Position numbers and translations under genes: made by a program
Assembly: GCA_913057255.1 (NCBI GenBank)
Contig: CAJXNU010000004.1
Span: forward strand, 1 to 40,330
Reading direction: 5' to 3'
Source: an uncultured Wenzhouxiangella sp.
GTDB taxonomy: Bacteria; Pseudomonadota; Gammaproteobacteria; Xanthomonadales; Wenzhouxiangellaceae
Length of the DNA stretch: 40,330 nucleotides
Part shown: positions 28,235-36,890 of the stretch, in pieces
Numbering within the stretch: position 1 is the first letter of the stretch
Layout: each line of letters starts with the position of its first letter
The notes under the pieces: model-generated
What the model saw: only the letters and a program-made list of their open reading frames with translations
Told to the model about the DNA's origin: nothing
The model's database searches: none

Positions 28235-29118
28235 GTGAGGCTCTCCTGATTGGGCTGGCCCATCAAGGCGACAAATAAATCCGCAATGCTGGGTTGGCGC
28301 ACATCACCGAGCGAGTGCAGGAGACTAGGATTCTTGTCCTGAAACAATAAAATGTGTCGGCCCATGACGACTCGCTCGGCAATAGGGTGATGCTCTTTGG
28401 CTGCCGCTAGCTGATCTGATTTGACTTCTAACTCAACATAGCGCGCGGCGATGTCTTCCATCGACGCATCCAAAACCAATTGGCCATTCTTAATAAAGAT
28501 CAAATCGGTCAGGATGTGCTCGATCTCCTCGGCCTGGTGTGTGGTGATTAAGATGGTGCGATGTTCGTTGAAATAGTCGTTGAGTAAATTCTCGTAAAAC
28601 TTCTTCCTAAACAACAAATCAAGGCCCAATGTAGGCTCATCTAAGACCAAGAGGTCGGCATCGATGGCCATGACCAAGGCCAAATGCAGTTGCACCACCA
28701 TGCCACGAGACAAGTTCCCAATTTTTGCATCCAGCCGGACATTGGATTGAGCCAGATAAGCCATGCATTTTTCTCGGCTGAATCGGGGATGCAGGCCCTG
28801 GGTGATGTCGATCATCTGAGAAACCTTGGCCCAGCGAGGCAATACGGCGACATCGGCAATAAAGCATACCCGCTCCATCAGCTGATCACGCTGAGTACTG
28901 GGGTCTAGACCGAGAACTTGGAGTTCGCCTTTGTAGGGTGTTAGTCCAAGAATTGATTTTAGGGCGGTGGTTTTGCCCGATCCATTGGGGCCAATGAGGC
29001 CCACGATTCGACCCGGTGCGATATCGAGTTGGATGCCGTCGAGTGCTTTGATTCGTCCACGCTGATAGTGGCGACTTAAGTCATTGGCCTTAATGATCGC
29101 TTGAGTGGCTGAGTTCAT
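28231..29118 (-). CDS. ABC transporter ATP-binding protein (YtrB-like)
   Basis: A 295-residue ATPase subunit. The nucleotide-binding domain has Walker A GPNGSGKTT (43-51), signature LSRGM (136-140, a variant of LSGGQ often seen in this group), Walker B LLVLDEPT (156-163), a D-loop LGLD and an H-loop TTHQAEE. A C-terminal tail of about 80 residues (from LEVKSDQLA) is an accessory domain. The Q-loop region reads CFIADVAVLP. It is coupled by 4-bp overlaps to the gntR gene upstream and the permease gene downstream, the YtrA-B-C arrangement known from Bacillus. Confidence 0.92.
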   Translation of the reverse strand: MNSATQAIIKANDLSRHYQRGRIKALDGIQLDIAPGRIVGLIGPNGSGKTTALKSILGLTPYKGELQVLGLDPSTQRDQLMERVCFIADVAVLPRWAKVSQMIDITQGLHPRFSREKCMAYLAQSNVRLDAKIGNLSRGMVVQLHLALVMAIDADLLVLDEPTLGLDLLFRKKFYENLLNDYFNEHRTILITTHQAEEIEHILTDLIFIKNGQLVLDASMEDIAARYVELEVKSDQLAAAKEHHPIAERVVMGRHILLFQDKNPSLLHSLGDVRQPSIADLFVALMGQPNQESLT

Positions 29119-29489
29119 CCGTTTTGTGCCTTTTTCGTGGATGGGGGGAGGGGGAGCTCATCCCATGACAAATTCAATTGTTGGATTTGATCGACGATTT
29201 GTGGCCAAACAGTGGTTAAAAAGCGCGTGCGCTCATCGTGTAGCAATTGATCCTTCGCACCGATTTTGATCCGCATGCCGATGCCACGCTCGGCCGCGAC
29301 CAGGCCTTCATCCACAAGGATTTGGTAAGCCTTAGAGACAGTGATTGGGTTGACTTGCAGATCAATGGCCACCTGGCGAACGGAGGGCAACAGGTCGCCC
29401 TCATTGAGTTCACCGTCTAATATATTGGCCACCGTCCGATCACGGAGTTGCTGGTAAATCGGGGTGCTTTGATCCCAGGGCAGGCTCAC
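29115..29489 (-). CDS. GntR-family regulator, YtrA-like
   Basis: A 124-residue regulator. The winged-helix domain (about residues 8-75) has PIYQQLRDRTVANIL, DLLPSVRQVAIDLQVNPITVSKAYQ and LVDEGLVAAERGIGMRI, all typical of GntR. The C-terminal part is only about 45 residues, the short helical dimerisation domain of the YtrA subfamily, which nearly always sits with an ABC exporter. The start is a GTG with a weak AGAGTG upstream. It probably represses its own operon through the palindrome at 29820-29843. The inducer is unknown; in Bacillus the related system answers to cell-wall antibiotics. Confidence 0.9.
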   Translation of the reverse strand: MSLPWDQSTPIYQQLRDRTVANILDGELNEGDLLPSVRQVAIDLQVNPITVSKAYQILVDEGLVAAERGIGMRIKIGAKDQLLHDERTRFLTTVWPQIVDQIQQLNLSWDELPLPPSTKKAQNG

Positions 29490-29524
29490 GTGCGCTTCAC
29501 TCTAGCAATGATCCATTTCAACGC

Positions 29525-29803
29525 TTATTCGCTGCGCGGCTCTGGCTTGGCCCAGGGCAACAGGCGGGGCAAGTCAAAGCGGATCCGAGATGGACTGACT
29601 GCTTTGGCGCTTTGCTGCTCAGTGTGGGTGAGTGCATCCGCTGTCTGTGACTGCTCAGTTTGAACATTGCCAAGCAACACTGGGGCCTCATCGCTGCCCT
29701 GATGCAGATCAACATAGAAAGCAAGCGCCATCGAGACGCCGGCTGCCAAGATCGCTAGATGATGCGGAATTCTCAGCTTTTTTCGAGTGGTGGCAGGCAA
29801 CAT
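29525..29803 (-). CDS. Small membrane-anchored protein leading the gntR-ABC operon
   Basis: I recognise no family. The 92-residue protein has a basic N-terminus (TRKKLRI), one hydrophobic helix (LAILAAGVSMALAFYVDL, about residues 15-32) and a polar, Gln/Thr/Ser-rich tail ending LPRLLPWAKPEPRSE. A single-span inner-membrane protein with a periplasmic tail, or an uncleaved signal anchor, is inferred. It looks genuine: AGGAG stands 6 bases before the ATG, and a TTGATT-17-TATAGT promoter with a palindrome over the -10 lies just upstream. It ends 35 bp before gntR on the same strand, so it is probably the first gene of that operon. Confidence 0.7.
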   Translation of the reverse strand: MLPATTRKKLRIPHHLAILAAGVSMALAFYVDLHQGSDEAPVLLGNVQTEQSQTADALTHTEQQSAKAVSPSRIRFDLPRLLPWAKPEPRSE

Positions 29804-29819
29804 GGTTGACTCCTGTACT

Positions 29820-29843
29820 GGTGTTGTAGTGAACTATAACACC
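29820..29843. promoter_or_regulatory. 24-bp palindrome, probable GntR (YtrA-type) operator
   Basis: The plus strand reads GGTGTTGTAGT then GA then ACTATAACACC. Ten of twelve base pairs are symmetric; the mismatches are one G/T pair and the central GA. It covers the -10 box of the promoter for the small-protein/gntR/ABC operon, the classic place for a repressor site. The related site at 27232-27257 has the same ends and length. Confidence 0.75.
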
Positions 29844-29861
29844 GGGGCTCAGAAAAATCAA
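29833..29861 (-). promoter_or_regulatory. Sigma-70 promoter of the small-protein/gntR/ABC operon
   Basis: On the minus strand TTGATT (29861-29856) and TATAGT (29838-29833) stand 17 bp apart, with the ribosome binding site and ATG about 20-30 bases downstream. The -10 lies inside the palindrome 29820-29843. Confidence 0.65.
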
Positions 29862-29955
29862 CAGCAAAATCGATGGAACGCAAGCGCCATTTATTGATCT
29901 GATACACTGCGCGGTGTTGCCCGTATTCAATACATACAACTGTTAGGAGAAAGTA

Positions 29956-30660
29956 ATGTTTAAAAAGACGCAGCTGGCCCTCGCAACCGCTTTGGTGCTT
30001 GGCAGTGCCTCTACCTTGGTCTCGGCGAATGAGCTTGAGACACCAGAGGATCGTTTGAGCTACACCATTGGCATGGACATCGGTCAATCACTCGGTGAGC
30101 AGGACATGACACTCAATGTGGATCTCTTAGTGGCCGGCCTTCGTGCTGCTTATGCCGGTGAGGAGACTTTACTCACTCAAGAAGAGGCATTGGCTGAGCG
30201 CGAGGCGTTCATGGAGCGTCGCCAGGCCGAGATGGCACAAGCCATGAACCGCGAGGCAGAAGCGAATTTGGCCGAGGGTGAAGCGTTTTTGGCACAGAAC
30301 GCTCAAAATGAGGGTGTCCAAGTGACCGAATCGGGCCTTCAATACCGTGTGATTGAGCCAGGTGAGGGCGCGCAACCCAGCGAAACTGACCGCGTGACAG
30401 TGCATTATCGTGGCACTTTGATCAACGGCACAGAGTTTGATAGCTCGTATGCCCGCAATCAGCCGGCTACCTTTGCGCTCAATCAAGTCATCCCCGGTTG
30501 GACTGAGGGCGTGCAGTTGATGCGTGAAGGCGCAACCTATCAGTTTTTCATCCCAGCCGATTTGGCCTATGGCGCCGAAGGCCGCCCGGGCCCCATTGGC
30601 CCGAATGCCACCTTGATCTTTGATGTCGAATTGCTCGAAGTGGAATCGACCGATTCTTAA
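29956..30660 (+). CDS. FKBP-type peptidyl-prolyl isomerase, FkpA/Mip-like, periplasmic
   Basis: A 234-residue folding catalyst for proline bonds. The signal peptide (QLALATALVLGSASTLVSA) directs it to the periplasm. An N-terminal dimerisation region (about 25-120: RLSYTIGMDIGQSLGEQDM and a long Glu/Ala-rich helix) is followed by the FKBP domain (about 125-230). Active-site blocks are VTVHYRGTLINGTEFDSSY, VIPGWTEGVQLMREG and YQFFIPADLAYG. The ATG has AGGAG upstream (5-6 bases). It stands alone, divergent from the gntR operon, with a DUF2058 gene 42 bp downstream. Confidence 0.94.
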   Translation: MFKKTQLALATALVLGSASTLVSANELETPEDRLSYTIGMDIGQSLGEQDMTLNVDLLVAGLRAAYAGEETLLTQEEALAEREAFMERRQAEMAQAMNREAEANLAEGEAFLAQNAQNEGVQVTESGLQYRVIEPGEGAQPSETDRVTVHYRGTLINGTEFDSSYARNQPATFALNQVIPGWTEGVQLMREGATYQFFIPADLAYGAEGRPGPIGPNATLIFDVELLEVESTDS

Positions 30661-30702
30661 CTAAGACATCTTCGGGGTTTTGAGCGAAACACAGAGGCGG
30701 AT

Positions 30703-31263
30703 ATGGGCTCTTTGAAAGATGCCCTGCTCGAAGCAGGGCTGTCTTCTCCGAAAAAAGAGCGCCGTCGGCCAGCCACCAAGGCCCCGCACGCCAAATCGAA
30801 GTCGCAAGTAAGACACAAGCCGAAGCGTGATCTGGCCTCGGAAGAGGTCGATCTCGCTCAGGCTTATCGCGCACGTCAACAAGCAGAGATTCGGGAAGCC
30901 GAGCAAAAAAAGCAAGCCAAGTTGGCTGAGCAAGAGGCTCGTCGGCAACGCAATAGAGCGCTTGAGAATATTCTGAAAGATCAGATCCTTAATGATCCTG
31001 AGGCCGATTGTCCGAGATATTTCCAATACCGCAACCGCATCAGACGGGTGATGTGCACGCCAGAGCAGAGACAGGCGGTCAATGAGGGTGCGTTGGCGGT
31101 GGTGGTATTTAAAGGTGGGCCGAAGCTCGTCTCATTAGAAACGGCTAAGCAAGTGACCGAGCTGGCACCAGATTTGGTCCCAGATTTGAGTGCTGAGCTC
31201 AGCCAAACCGATGAATCGAGCCAAGATGACTACCCGCCCATCCCCGATGATCTGATGTGGTGA
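30703..31263 (+). CDS. DUF2058 (YaiL-like) protein
   Basis: A 186-residue soluble protein of the DUF2058 family. It has the typical opening SLKDALLEAGL, a Lys/Arg-rich segment (KKERRRPATKAPHAKSKSQ), a charged coiled-coil (about 55-90, ARQQAEIREAEQKKQAKLAE) and a conserved C-terminal domain with YFQYRNRIRRVMCTPEQRQAV. The basic region suggests binding to nucleic acid; YaiL has been described as nucleoprotein-associated, but function is unproven. AGAGG precedes the ATG. It converges on metH2 with 27 bp between and no obvious hairpin. Confidence 0.88.
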   Translation: MGSLKDALLEAGLSSPKKERRRPATKAPHAKSKSQVRHKPKRDLASEEVDLAQAYRARQQAEIREAEQKKQAKLAEQEARRQRNRALENILKDQILNDPEADCPRYFQYRNRIRRVMCTPEQRQAVNEGALAVVVFKGGPKLVSLETAKQVTELAPDLVPDLSAELSQTDESSQDDYPPIPDDLMW

Positions 31264-31290
31264 TCGGGTATAGGATTTTAATCATTCGTT

Positions 31291-33951
31291 TTAGTCAGTT
31301 AAGTTGGGTCGGAGATAAGTGCTGGCCTGCTCTAAGTCCACGCCTTTCCTTTCTGCGTAGTCTTCTAATTGATCTTCGCCCACTTTGCCCACCACAAAAT
31401 ACTGAGACTCGGGGTGTGAGAAGTAGTAACCACTCACCGCGGCCGTTGGCCACATGGCGAAGTTCTCAGTCAGCGTGAGACCGACCGTGTTGGGTGCATC
31501 CAAAAGATCAAAAATCTTGGTTTTTTCGCTGTGATCCGGGCAGGCAGGATAGCCAGGCGCGGGTCGGATGCCTTGATAGTCCTCGGCGATCAATTGCTCG
31601 GGTGAGAAGTCCTCATCGGGTGCATAGCCCCAAATCTCTCGTCGGACCTTCTCATGCAGCGCCTCTGCCAAAGCCTCTGCCAAGCGATCGGCTAGGGCTT
31701 TGAGCATGATGTCGGCATAATCATCGTCTTTTGGAAGCTTGGCCTGCGCGGTCTCAATGCCGAGACCGGTGGTGACGGCAAAGCAGCCCACGTAGTCTTC
31801 TTTCCCTGATCCAACGGGGGCGACGAAGTCTGACAAACACAAGTTCGCTGAGGGTTTGTCGGCTTGCTGTCGCAGGCCAATGAAACGCTCACGCTCTGTG
31901 CTTCGAGTCTCATCGGTGTAGATGATGATGTCATCGCCTTGGGCATTGGCAGGCATCAAGGCGCACACCGCTTTGGCCTCTAACCAGTCCTCATCAACAA
32001 TTTGTTTGAGCATCGCTTGGGCATCGGCCCACAGGGATCGGGCGGCTTCGCCAACCACGGCATCTTCAAGAATGTCTGGATAGCGTCCGGCCAACTCCCA
32101 GGTTCTAAAAAATGGTGTCCAGTCAATGTAGGAGACCAGATCAGCCAAGGGCCAGTCAATCACGTGATGACCCGGTGTTTTTGGAAGCGGTGGCGTGTAG
32201 CTGGCCCAGTCGATGTCTTTGGCATTTGCGCGGGCTTTGTCCAAACCAATCAACTGTTTTTTGGATTTCTTCTGGAGTGCGCGTTCACGAATCTCTGCAT
32301 AATCGGCTTGGCTGGCCTTGATAAATTCAGCTCGATGGGTGCGGCTGGTGAGCTTTCTGGCCACATCGACTGCTCTTGAGGCATCTTTGACCCAAGTCAC
32401 ACCGGATGGGTAGCAGGGATCAATTTTTAGGGCCGTGTGCGCACGGGAGGTCGTGGCGCCACCGATCATCAAAGGCAAATCGAATTGCTCTTTGTGCATC
32501 GCTTCAGCCACCGTGACCATCTCATCGAGTGATGGCGTGATCAATCCAGACAGGCCAATGGCATCCACATTGGCTTTTTTGGCCTCTTCGAGAATTTTCT
32601 CTGCAGGGACCATGACGCCTAAGTCATGAATATCAAAGCCGTTGCAAGCCAACACCACACCCACGATGTTCTTGCCAATGTCATGCACATCGCCTTTGAC
32701 AGTGGCCAACAAAATCTTGCCTTTTTTCTCGCCTTCCTTTTTCTCTTTTTCTAAGTAAGGCACGAGATAAGCCACGGCTTTTTTCATGACCCGCGCAGAT
32801 TTGACCACTTGTGGCAAGAACATCCGACCATCGCCGAACAAGTCACCCACATAGTTCATCCCATCCATCAATGGACCCTCGATGACCTCGAGTGCGCTGG
32901 GGTGTGCTTGGCGAGCTTCTTCAGTATCCTCGACAATATACTTATCGATGCCCTTGACCAAGGCATATTTGAGTCGCTCAGCCACCGATTTCTCTCGCCA
33001 AGCCTCGTCTTTGACCTGTTGTTTGCCTTCCCCTTTGAAGCGTTCTGCCGCCTCCAACAGTCTCTCAGTCCCATCTTCCCGTCGGTTTAAGACAACGTCT
33101 TCAACCAACTCGCGAAGTTCAGGGTCGATGTCGTCATACACAGCCAGCTGGCCAGCGTTGACAATGCCCATGTCCATTCCCGCCTTAGTGGCATGAAACA
33201 AAAATACCGAGTGCATGGCCTCGCGGACAACCTCGTTGCCTCTAAATGAGAACGACATGTTAGATACGCCGCCAGAGACGTGGCTCCAAGGGAATTTTTC
33301 TTTGAGGATGCGAGCCGCTTCGATGAACGCGATTGAGTAGTTGTCATGCTCAGCCATCCCAGTTGCGACAGGGAAAATATTTGGATCAAAAATAATGTCC
33401 TCAGGTGGGAAATCGGCTTGTTCGGTGAGCAGCTGATAGGCCCGACTGAGGCATTCAATCATCCGTTCCGTGGTATCGGCTTGGCCGGTTTCATCGAATG
33501 CCATGACCACCACAGCGGCCCCGTAGCGGCGAATGGTTCTGGCCTGTTCTAAAAATGCTTCTTCGCCTTCTTTGAGGCTGATTGAGTTGACAATGCCTTT
33601 GCCTTGCAAGCAGCGAAGGCCGGCCTCGATCACGCTGAATTTGCTCGAGTCAATCATGATGGGCACGCGAGCAATGTCGGGTTCTGCAGCAATCAAATTG
33701 AGAAACTCAACCATGACCGCTTCAGCATCAATCAGGCCATCGTCCATATTGACATCGATGATTTGAGCGCCATTTTGGACTTGATCGAGAGCGATCTCGA
33801 GTGCTTCATCGAAACGCTCTTCAACGATCAGGCGCTTAAATTTGGCTGAGCCAGTGACATTGGTGCGCTCGCCAATGTTGACGAATCCCAGATCCGGTGT
33901 AATGACCAACGGTTCAAGTCCGCTGAGGTGGGTGTAGCGGGGCTCACTCAT
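31291..33951 (-). CDS. metH: Cobalamin-dependent methionine synthase, C-terminal part (MetH2)
   Basis: Carries the folate, cobalamin and reactivation modules of methionine synthase in 886 residues. The pterin-binding domain opens with [16 protein letters not shown] and contains [15 protein letters not shown] and [15 protein letters not shown]. The B12 cap domain follows (about 310-400). The cobalamin domain has GDVHDIG with the cobalt ligand His423, then [14 protein letters not shown] and [11 protein letters not shown]. The C-terminal AdoMet-activation domain (about 560-886) ends with the [12 protein letters not shown] and [12 protein letters not shown] blocks. It lacks the homocysteine domain, supplied by the preceding gene; their ATGA overlap implies balanced translation. 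The pair equals a normal full-length MetH. Confidence 0.96.
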   Translation of the reverse strand: MSEPRYTHLSGLEPLVITPDLGFVNIGERTNVTGSAKFKRLIVEERFDEALEIALDQVQNGAQIIDVNMDDGLIDAEAVMVEFLNLIAAEPDIARVPIMIDSSKFSVIEAGLRCLQGKGIVNSISLKEGEEAFLEQARTIRRYGAAVVVMAFDETGQADTTERMIECLSRAYQLLTEQADFPPEDIIFDPNIFPVATGMAEHDNYSIAFIEAARILKEKFPWSHVSGGVSNMSFSFRGNEVVREAMHSVFLFHATKAGMDMGIVNAGQLAVYDDIDPELRELVEDVVLNRREDGTERLLEAAERFKGEGKQQVKDEAWREKSVAERLKYALVKGIDKYIVEDTEEARQAHPSALEVIEGPLMDGMNYVGDLFGDGRMFLPQVVKSARVMKKAVAYLVPYLEKEKKEGEKKGKILLATVKGDVHDIGKNIVGVVLACNGFDIHDLGVMVPAEKILEEAKKANVDAIGLSGLITPSLDEMVTVAEAMHKEQFDLPLMIGGATTSRAHTALKIDPCYPSGVTWVKDASRAVDVARKLTSRTHRAEFIKASQADYAEIRERALQKKSKKQLIGLDKARANAKDIDWASYTPPLPKTPGHHVIDWPLADLVSYIDWTPFFRTWELAGRYPDILEDAVVGEAARSLWADAQAMLKQIVDEDWLEAKAVCALMPANAQGDDIIIYTDETRSTERERFIGLRQQADKPSANLCLSDFVAPVGSGKEDYVGCFAVTTGLGIETAQAKLPKDDDYADIMLKALADRLAEALAEALHEKVRREIWGYAPDEDFSPEQLIAEDYQGIRPAPGYPACPDHSEKTKIFDLLDAPNTVGLTLTENFAMWPTAAVSGYYFSHPESQYFVVGKVGEDQLEDYAERKGVDLEQASTYLRPNLTD

Positions 33952-34997
33952 GCGGCAACATCCAACGTAAAATCGGCTGGCAGTGGTCTGGGCTCGAATG
34001 GTTTGACGGCTTCAATGATGGCTTTTAGGTGGGCTGGGGTGGTCCCGCAACAGCCACCAATGATATTGATCAAACCATCGGATGCGAAAGTGGCAATGGT
34101 GCTGGCCATATCCTCTGGCGATTCATCGTATTCGCCCAGCTCATTGGGCAGTCCCGCGTTTGGGTGAGCGCTCACCAGTGACTTGGCGACACCGCTGAGC
34201 GCTTTGATGTGCGGTTTGAGTTGATCCGCGCCCAGTGCGCAATTGAAACCAATCGCAACGGGCTGGGCGTGTTCGACAGAGAAATAAAACGCCTCGGCAG
34301 TTTGTCCGGATAGGGTGCGGCCACTGGCATCGGTGATGGTGCCTGAGACCATTAGCGGCCATCGCTCACCCCGTGCTTTGAACTCTTCTTCCACAGCATA
34401 AATCGCGGCTTTGGCATTGAGGGTGTCAAAGACGGTCTCGATCATGATGACATCGGCGCCGCCATCCAAGAGACCGGCAACGGCTTCTTGGTAGGCGGTG
34501 GCCAGATCGGCAAAGGTGATGTTGCGATAGCCAGGTGAGGAGACATTTGGTGAAATGGAGGCGGTTCGATTGGTCGGGCCCAACACGCCGATCACAAACC
34601 TTGGCTGGTCAGGGGTTTGGGCACTGAACTCCTCACAGACCGCTTTGGCCAGTTTGGCGGAGGCCAAGTTCAACTCTTTCGATAAATCTTCAAGCGCATA
34701 GTCTGCTTGACTGATGCGGTTGGCATTAAAGGTGTTGGTCTCGACAAAATCACACCCTACGGCCAAGAAATCTCGATGAATGTCTGCAATTAATTTGGGC
34801 TGGGTGATGCTCAACAAGTCATTGTTGCCTTTCAAGTCGCTGGCATGGTCTTGAAAACGCTCCCCTCGATAATCGGCCTCACTTAAGCGATGTGATTGAA
34901 TCATGGTGCCCATCGCGCCATCGAGAACTAGGATGCGCTCACCCAGTGCTTTGAAGAGCTGCTCGACGCGTATCGGATCATGCCATTTCAACATCAT
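33948..34997 (-). CDS. Homocysteine methyltransferase domain of split methionine synthase (MetH1)
   Basis: The 349-residue zinc-dependent homocysteine-binding half of cobalamin-dependent methionine synthase. Seen: [38 protein letters not shown]-type [15 protein letters not shown], and zinc ligands in GFNCALGA (Cys253) and [11 protein letters not shown] (Cys316, Cys317). In E. coli this region is fused to the rest; here a stop lies in the linker between the domains and the next gene restarts at once. It overlaps the ArsR-methyltransferase gene (ATGA) and has GGAG upstream; either of two adjacent ATGs (34997, 34994) may be used. Confidence 0.94.
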   Translation of the reverse strand: MMLKWHDPIRVEQLFKALGERILVLDGAMGTMIQSHRLSEADYRGERFQDHASDLKGNNDLLSITQPKLIADIHRDFLAVGCDFVETNTFNANRISQADYALEDLSKELNLASAKLAKAVCEEFSAQTPDQPRFVIGVLGPTNRTASISPNVSSPGYRNITFADLATAYQEAVAGLLDGGADVIMIETVFDTLNAKAAIYAVEEEFKARGERWPLMVSGTITDASGRTLSGQTAEAFYFSVEHAQPVAIGFNCALGADQLKPHIKALSGVAKSLVSAHPNAGLPNELGEYDESPEDMASTIATFASDGLINIIGGCCGTTPAHLKAIIEAVKPFEPRPLPADFTLDVAA

Positions 34998-35956
34998 TTA
35001 TCTCCAGTGGTCGGGTGTTTGGATGGATGGGGCACATGCGCAAGTACCGTGATGACTTTAAAGTGAGGGGCTCTTCGCTCGATTGAGGTGACATCACAAA
35101 ATGAAACGTCCAGGCCGATTCGTTCAAACCATGTCCGCAAGCTCTCTGGCAAGAACCCAGGTTGAGAATGTCCATAGGCGCGAACATGGTCGGCATGGTC
35201 GTGCTGATGGAGGGTGGCGCACACCAGCCGTCCGCCCGGAGCCAGCACGCGAGCGGCTTCTTCTATGACTTTCTTTGGCTCAGCGCTGTAGGTCAAGGCA
35301 TGCAACAGCAAGACGGTATCGAAGGTGCCATCGGCAAAGGGCAGCGCGTGCATGTCGCCCAAATGAAAGTTCACGTTGGGCAAATGCGCACTCCGCTCAG
35401 TTCCGGCAGCGACCACCTTTTCTGAGACATCGAGACAATCAATTGACTTGGCTTGCTGTGCCAGCAAATCTGCCATGGCGCCGTCTCCGGAGGCGATGTC
35501 CAAGACTCTCCCGAGAGACAGCAGTTGCTTTAGGGCATGCGCGGTGGCCTCCCAAGTTCGGCCCGGGGAGTAGTGGCGCTCCATATCGCCTGCGACCGAA
35601 TCGACCCAACTCCGTCCGGTGGCGCGCTCGGCCAACACCCCAACCAAGCGTTCAGCGTCGGCATCGATCAAGGCATCATCAAGTCCAGCTTGGAAGGTTT
35701 GCCAGAGTCGAGACATATCCGGGTCTTGATCTTCTTCGGCCAAGCGGTAATAGACCGAGACCCCAGATCGTCGATCCATGACCATGCCCGCCTCACGAAG
35801 CTTGGCCAAATGCGTCGAGACTCTGGGCTGGGCCAGATGCGTGATGCTGGCCAGCTCGGCCACGGTCAGCTCTTCCCGCTCCAATAAAGCGAGGAGGCGC
35901 ACGCGCGTGGCATCGCCCAACAGGCTACAGTAGCGATTGATGAGCTCGAGGTCGAT
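34994..35956 (-). CDS. ArsR-type regulator fused to SAM-dependent methyltransferase
   Basis: About 320 residues. An N-terminal ArsR winged helix (about 1-90: [40 protein letters not shown]) is joined to a class I methyltransferase domain (about 130-300) with SAM motif [16 protein letters not shown] and [10 protein letters not shown]. It heads the metH1-metH2 operon, so it may sense SAM or S-adenosylhomocysteine and regulate methionine synthesis, like the ArsR-family regulator SahR. The start is problematic. The first ordinary start in frame (TTG 35920) would cut off helix 1 and has no ribosome binding site. AGAAGGA lies exactly 7 bases before ATC at 35956, and a start there gives (M)[18 protein letters not shown] annotate from that ATC. 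Confidence 0.85.
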   Translation of the reverse strand: MDLELINRYCSLLGDATRVRLLALLEREELTVAELASITHLAQPRVSTHLAKLREAGMVMDRRSGVSVYYRLAEEDQDPDMSRLWQTFQAGLDDALIDADAERLVGVLAERATGRSWVDSVAGDMERHYSPGRTWEATAHALKQLLSLGRVLDIASGDGAMADLLAQQAKSIDCLDVSEKVVAAGTERSAHLPNVNFHLGDMHALPFADGTFDTVLLLHALTYSAEPKKVIEEAARVLAPGGRLVCATLHQHDHADHVRAYGHSQPGFLPESLRTWFERIGLDVSFCDVTSIERRAPHFKVITVLAHVPHPSKHPTTGDK

Positions 35957-35970
35957 GACAATATCCTTCT

Positions 35971-36010
35971 ATCGCGATTGAGCGATATATTATACGGCAG
36001 TCAATCGCGA
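35971..36010. promoter_or_regulatory. Operator-like inverted repeats before the ArsR-methyltransferase/metH operon
   Basis: TCGCGATTGA (35972-35981) and its exact reverse complement TCAATCGCGA (36001-36010) form a perfect 10-bp inverted repeat with a 19-bp spacer. The left arm is also part of a smaller one: ATCGC-N6-GCGAT (35971-35986). Further ATCGC pentamers occur at 36020 and 36048. A minus-strand TATAAT (35994-35989) lies between the arms, so a bound regulator would cover the promoter. Autoregulation by the ArsR domain is inferred. Confidence 0.65.
35989..35994 (-). promoter_or_regulatory. -10 box of the ArsR-methyltransferase/metH operon
   Basis: The minus strand reads TATAAT, 32 bases before the proposed ATC start, with the predicted initiation point inside the ATCGC/GCGAT repeat. 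No good -35 is found at 16-18 bp; a TTGACT is present but only 4 bp away. Confidence 0.5.
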
Positions 36011-36051
36011 ACGTGTGAGATCGCTATGTCTCGAGGACCGAGCCGCAATCG

Positions 36052-36822
36052 CTAGGACTGTTGGTCTTTCCAGCCTCGCAGGATCGCAAACACGTCAGTG
36101 GCGGTCGTGCTCGCGTCGGGATCGTGCATTCTCACAGCCGCGATGATGCTGGGATCGCGCGTTCGTAAGAATGGATTGGTCTGAAGTTCCGTGGCCAGAG
36201 TCACCGGCAGCGTGGGTTCTCCATGGGCTCTGAGCTGGCTCACTGACTCCATGCGCTGGGCGAGTGCTGGGTTGTGCGTATCTACCAGCTGAGCAAAGTG
36301 GCCATTGGCCTGAGTGTACTCATGGCCACAGCACACTTGGGCATCTGGATGGAGTTTGGCCACCTTGTCTAGCGAGCTGAGCATCTGGGCGGCCGTGCCC
36401 TCGAACAGTCGCCCACAGCCCAGTGAAAATAGGGTATCTCCGGAAAAAATGAAGGCGTCGTTATAAAAGACCACGTGCGAGCGGGTATGCCCTGGGGTCT
36501 CAATGACATGAAAGTGAGTCTCTAATGCGTCGATGGATATTTGATCCCCCTCATGGACCGTTTGCGTGACCTGAGGGATGCGGTCATCATCAGGTCCCCA
36601 AACAGGGACCTTGTGTTTGTTCAAGATCTCATCCAAGCCGCCGATGTGGTCGTGGTGGTGATGGGTGATCAAAATCCCCACCAATTTCAAGCCATGCTCA
36701 GCCAATGCGGCCAAGGCGGCTTTGGCACAGCCTGGGTCGACCAACAGGGCGTTTGTATCATCGTGAACCATCCAGATGTAATTGGACTCAAGGGCTGGAA
36801 TTGCCTTCACACGTAGTCTCAC
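36052..36822 (-). CDS. gloB: Hydroxyacylglutathione hydrolase (glyoxalase II)
   Basis: Hydrolyses S-lactoylglutathione to lactate and glutathione, completing methylglyoxal detoxification. It has 256 residues from a GTG at 36822, which has AAGGAG 5 bases upstream; this start matches the family N-terminus (RVKAIPALESNYIWMV). The metallo-beta-lactamase dinuclear site is THHHHDHIGG (His54, His56, Asp58, His59), with GHTRSHVVF, FSGDTLFSLGCGRLFEGT and CGHEYTQAN further on. The C-terminal substrate domain ends with NPFLRTRDPSI. It is divergent from the yafS-like gene, the same neighbour as in E. coli. Confidence 0.97.
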   Translation of the reverse strand: MRLRVKAIPALESNYIWMVHDDTNALLVDPGCAKAALAALAEHGLKLVGILITHHHHDHIGGLDEILNKHKVPVWGPDDDRIPQVTQTVHEGDQISIDALETHFHVIETPGHTRSHVVFYNDAFIFSGDTLFSLGCGRLFEGTAAQMLSSLDKVAKLHPDAQVCCGHEYTQANGHFAQLVDTHNPALAQRMESVSQLRAHGEPTLPVTLATELQTNPFLRTRDPSIIAAVRMHDPDASTTATDVFAILRGWKDQQS

Positions 36823-36890
36823 AAGCACTCCTTCTGGTATCCTCATGGGCATGTCAATATCTTGCTCTGTCACATTCTAACGTGTCTGTC

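Noticed and set aside
33948-33951. Possible frameshift or pseudogene in metH
   Set aside because: The break lies in the linker between domains, the second gene has its own ATG overlapping the stop, and both products are complete, so it is a true split.
35995-36004. TTGACT as -35 for the metH operon promoter
   Set aside because: It is only 4 bp from the TATAAT box, so the two cannot form one promoter.
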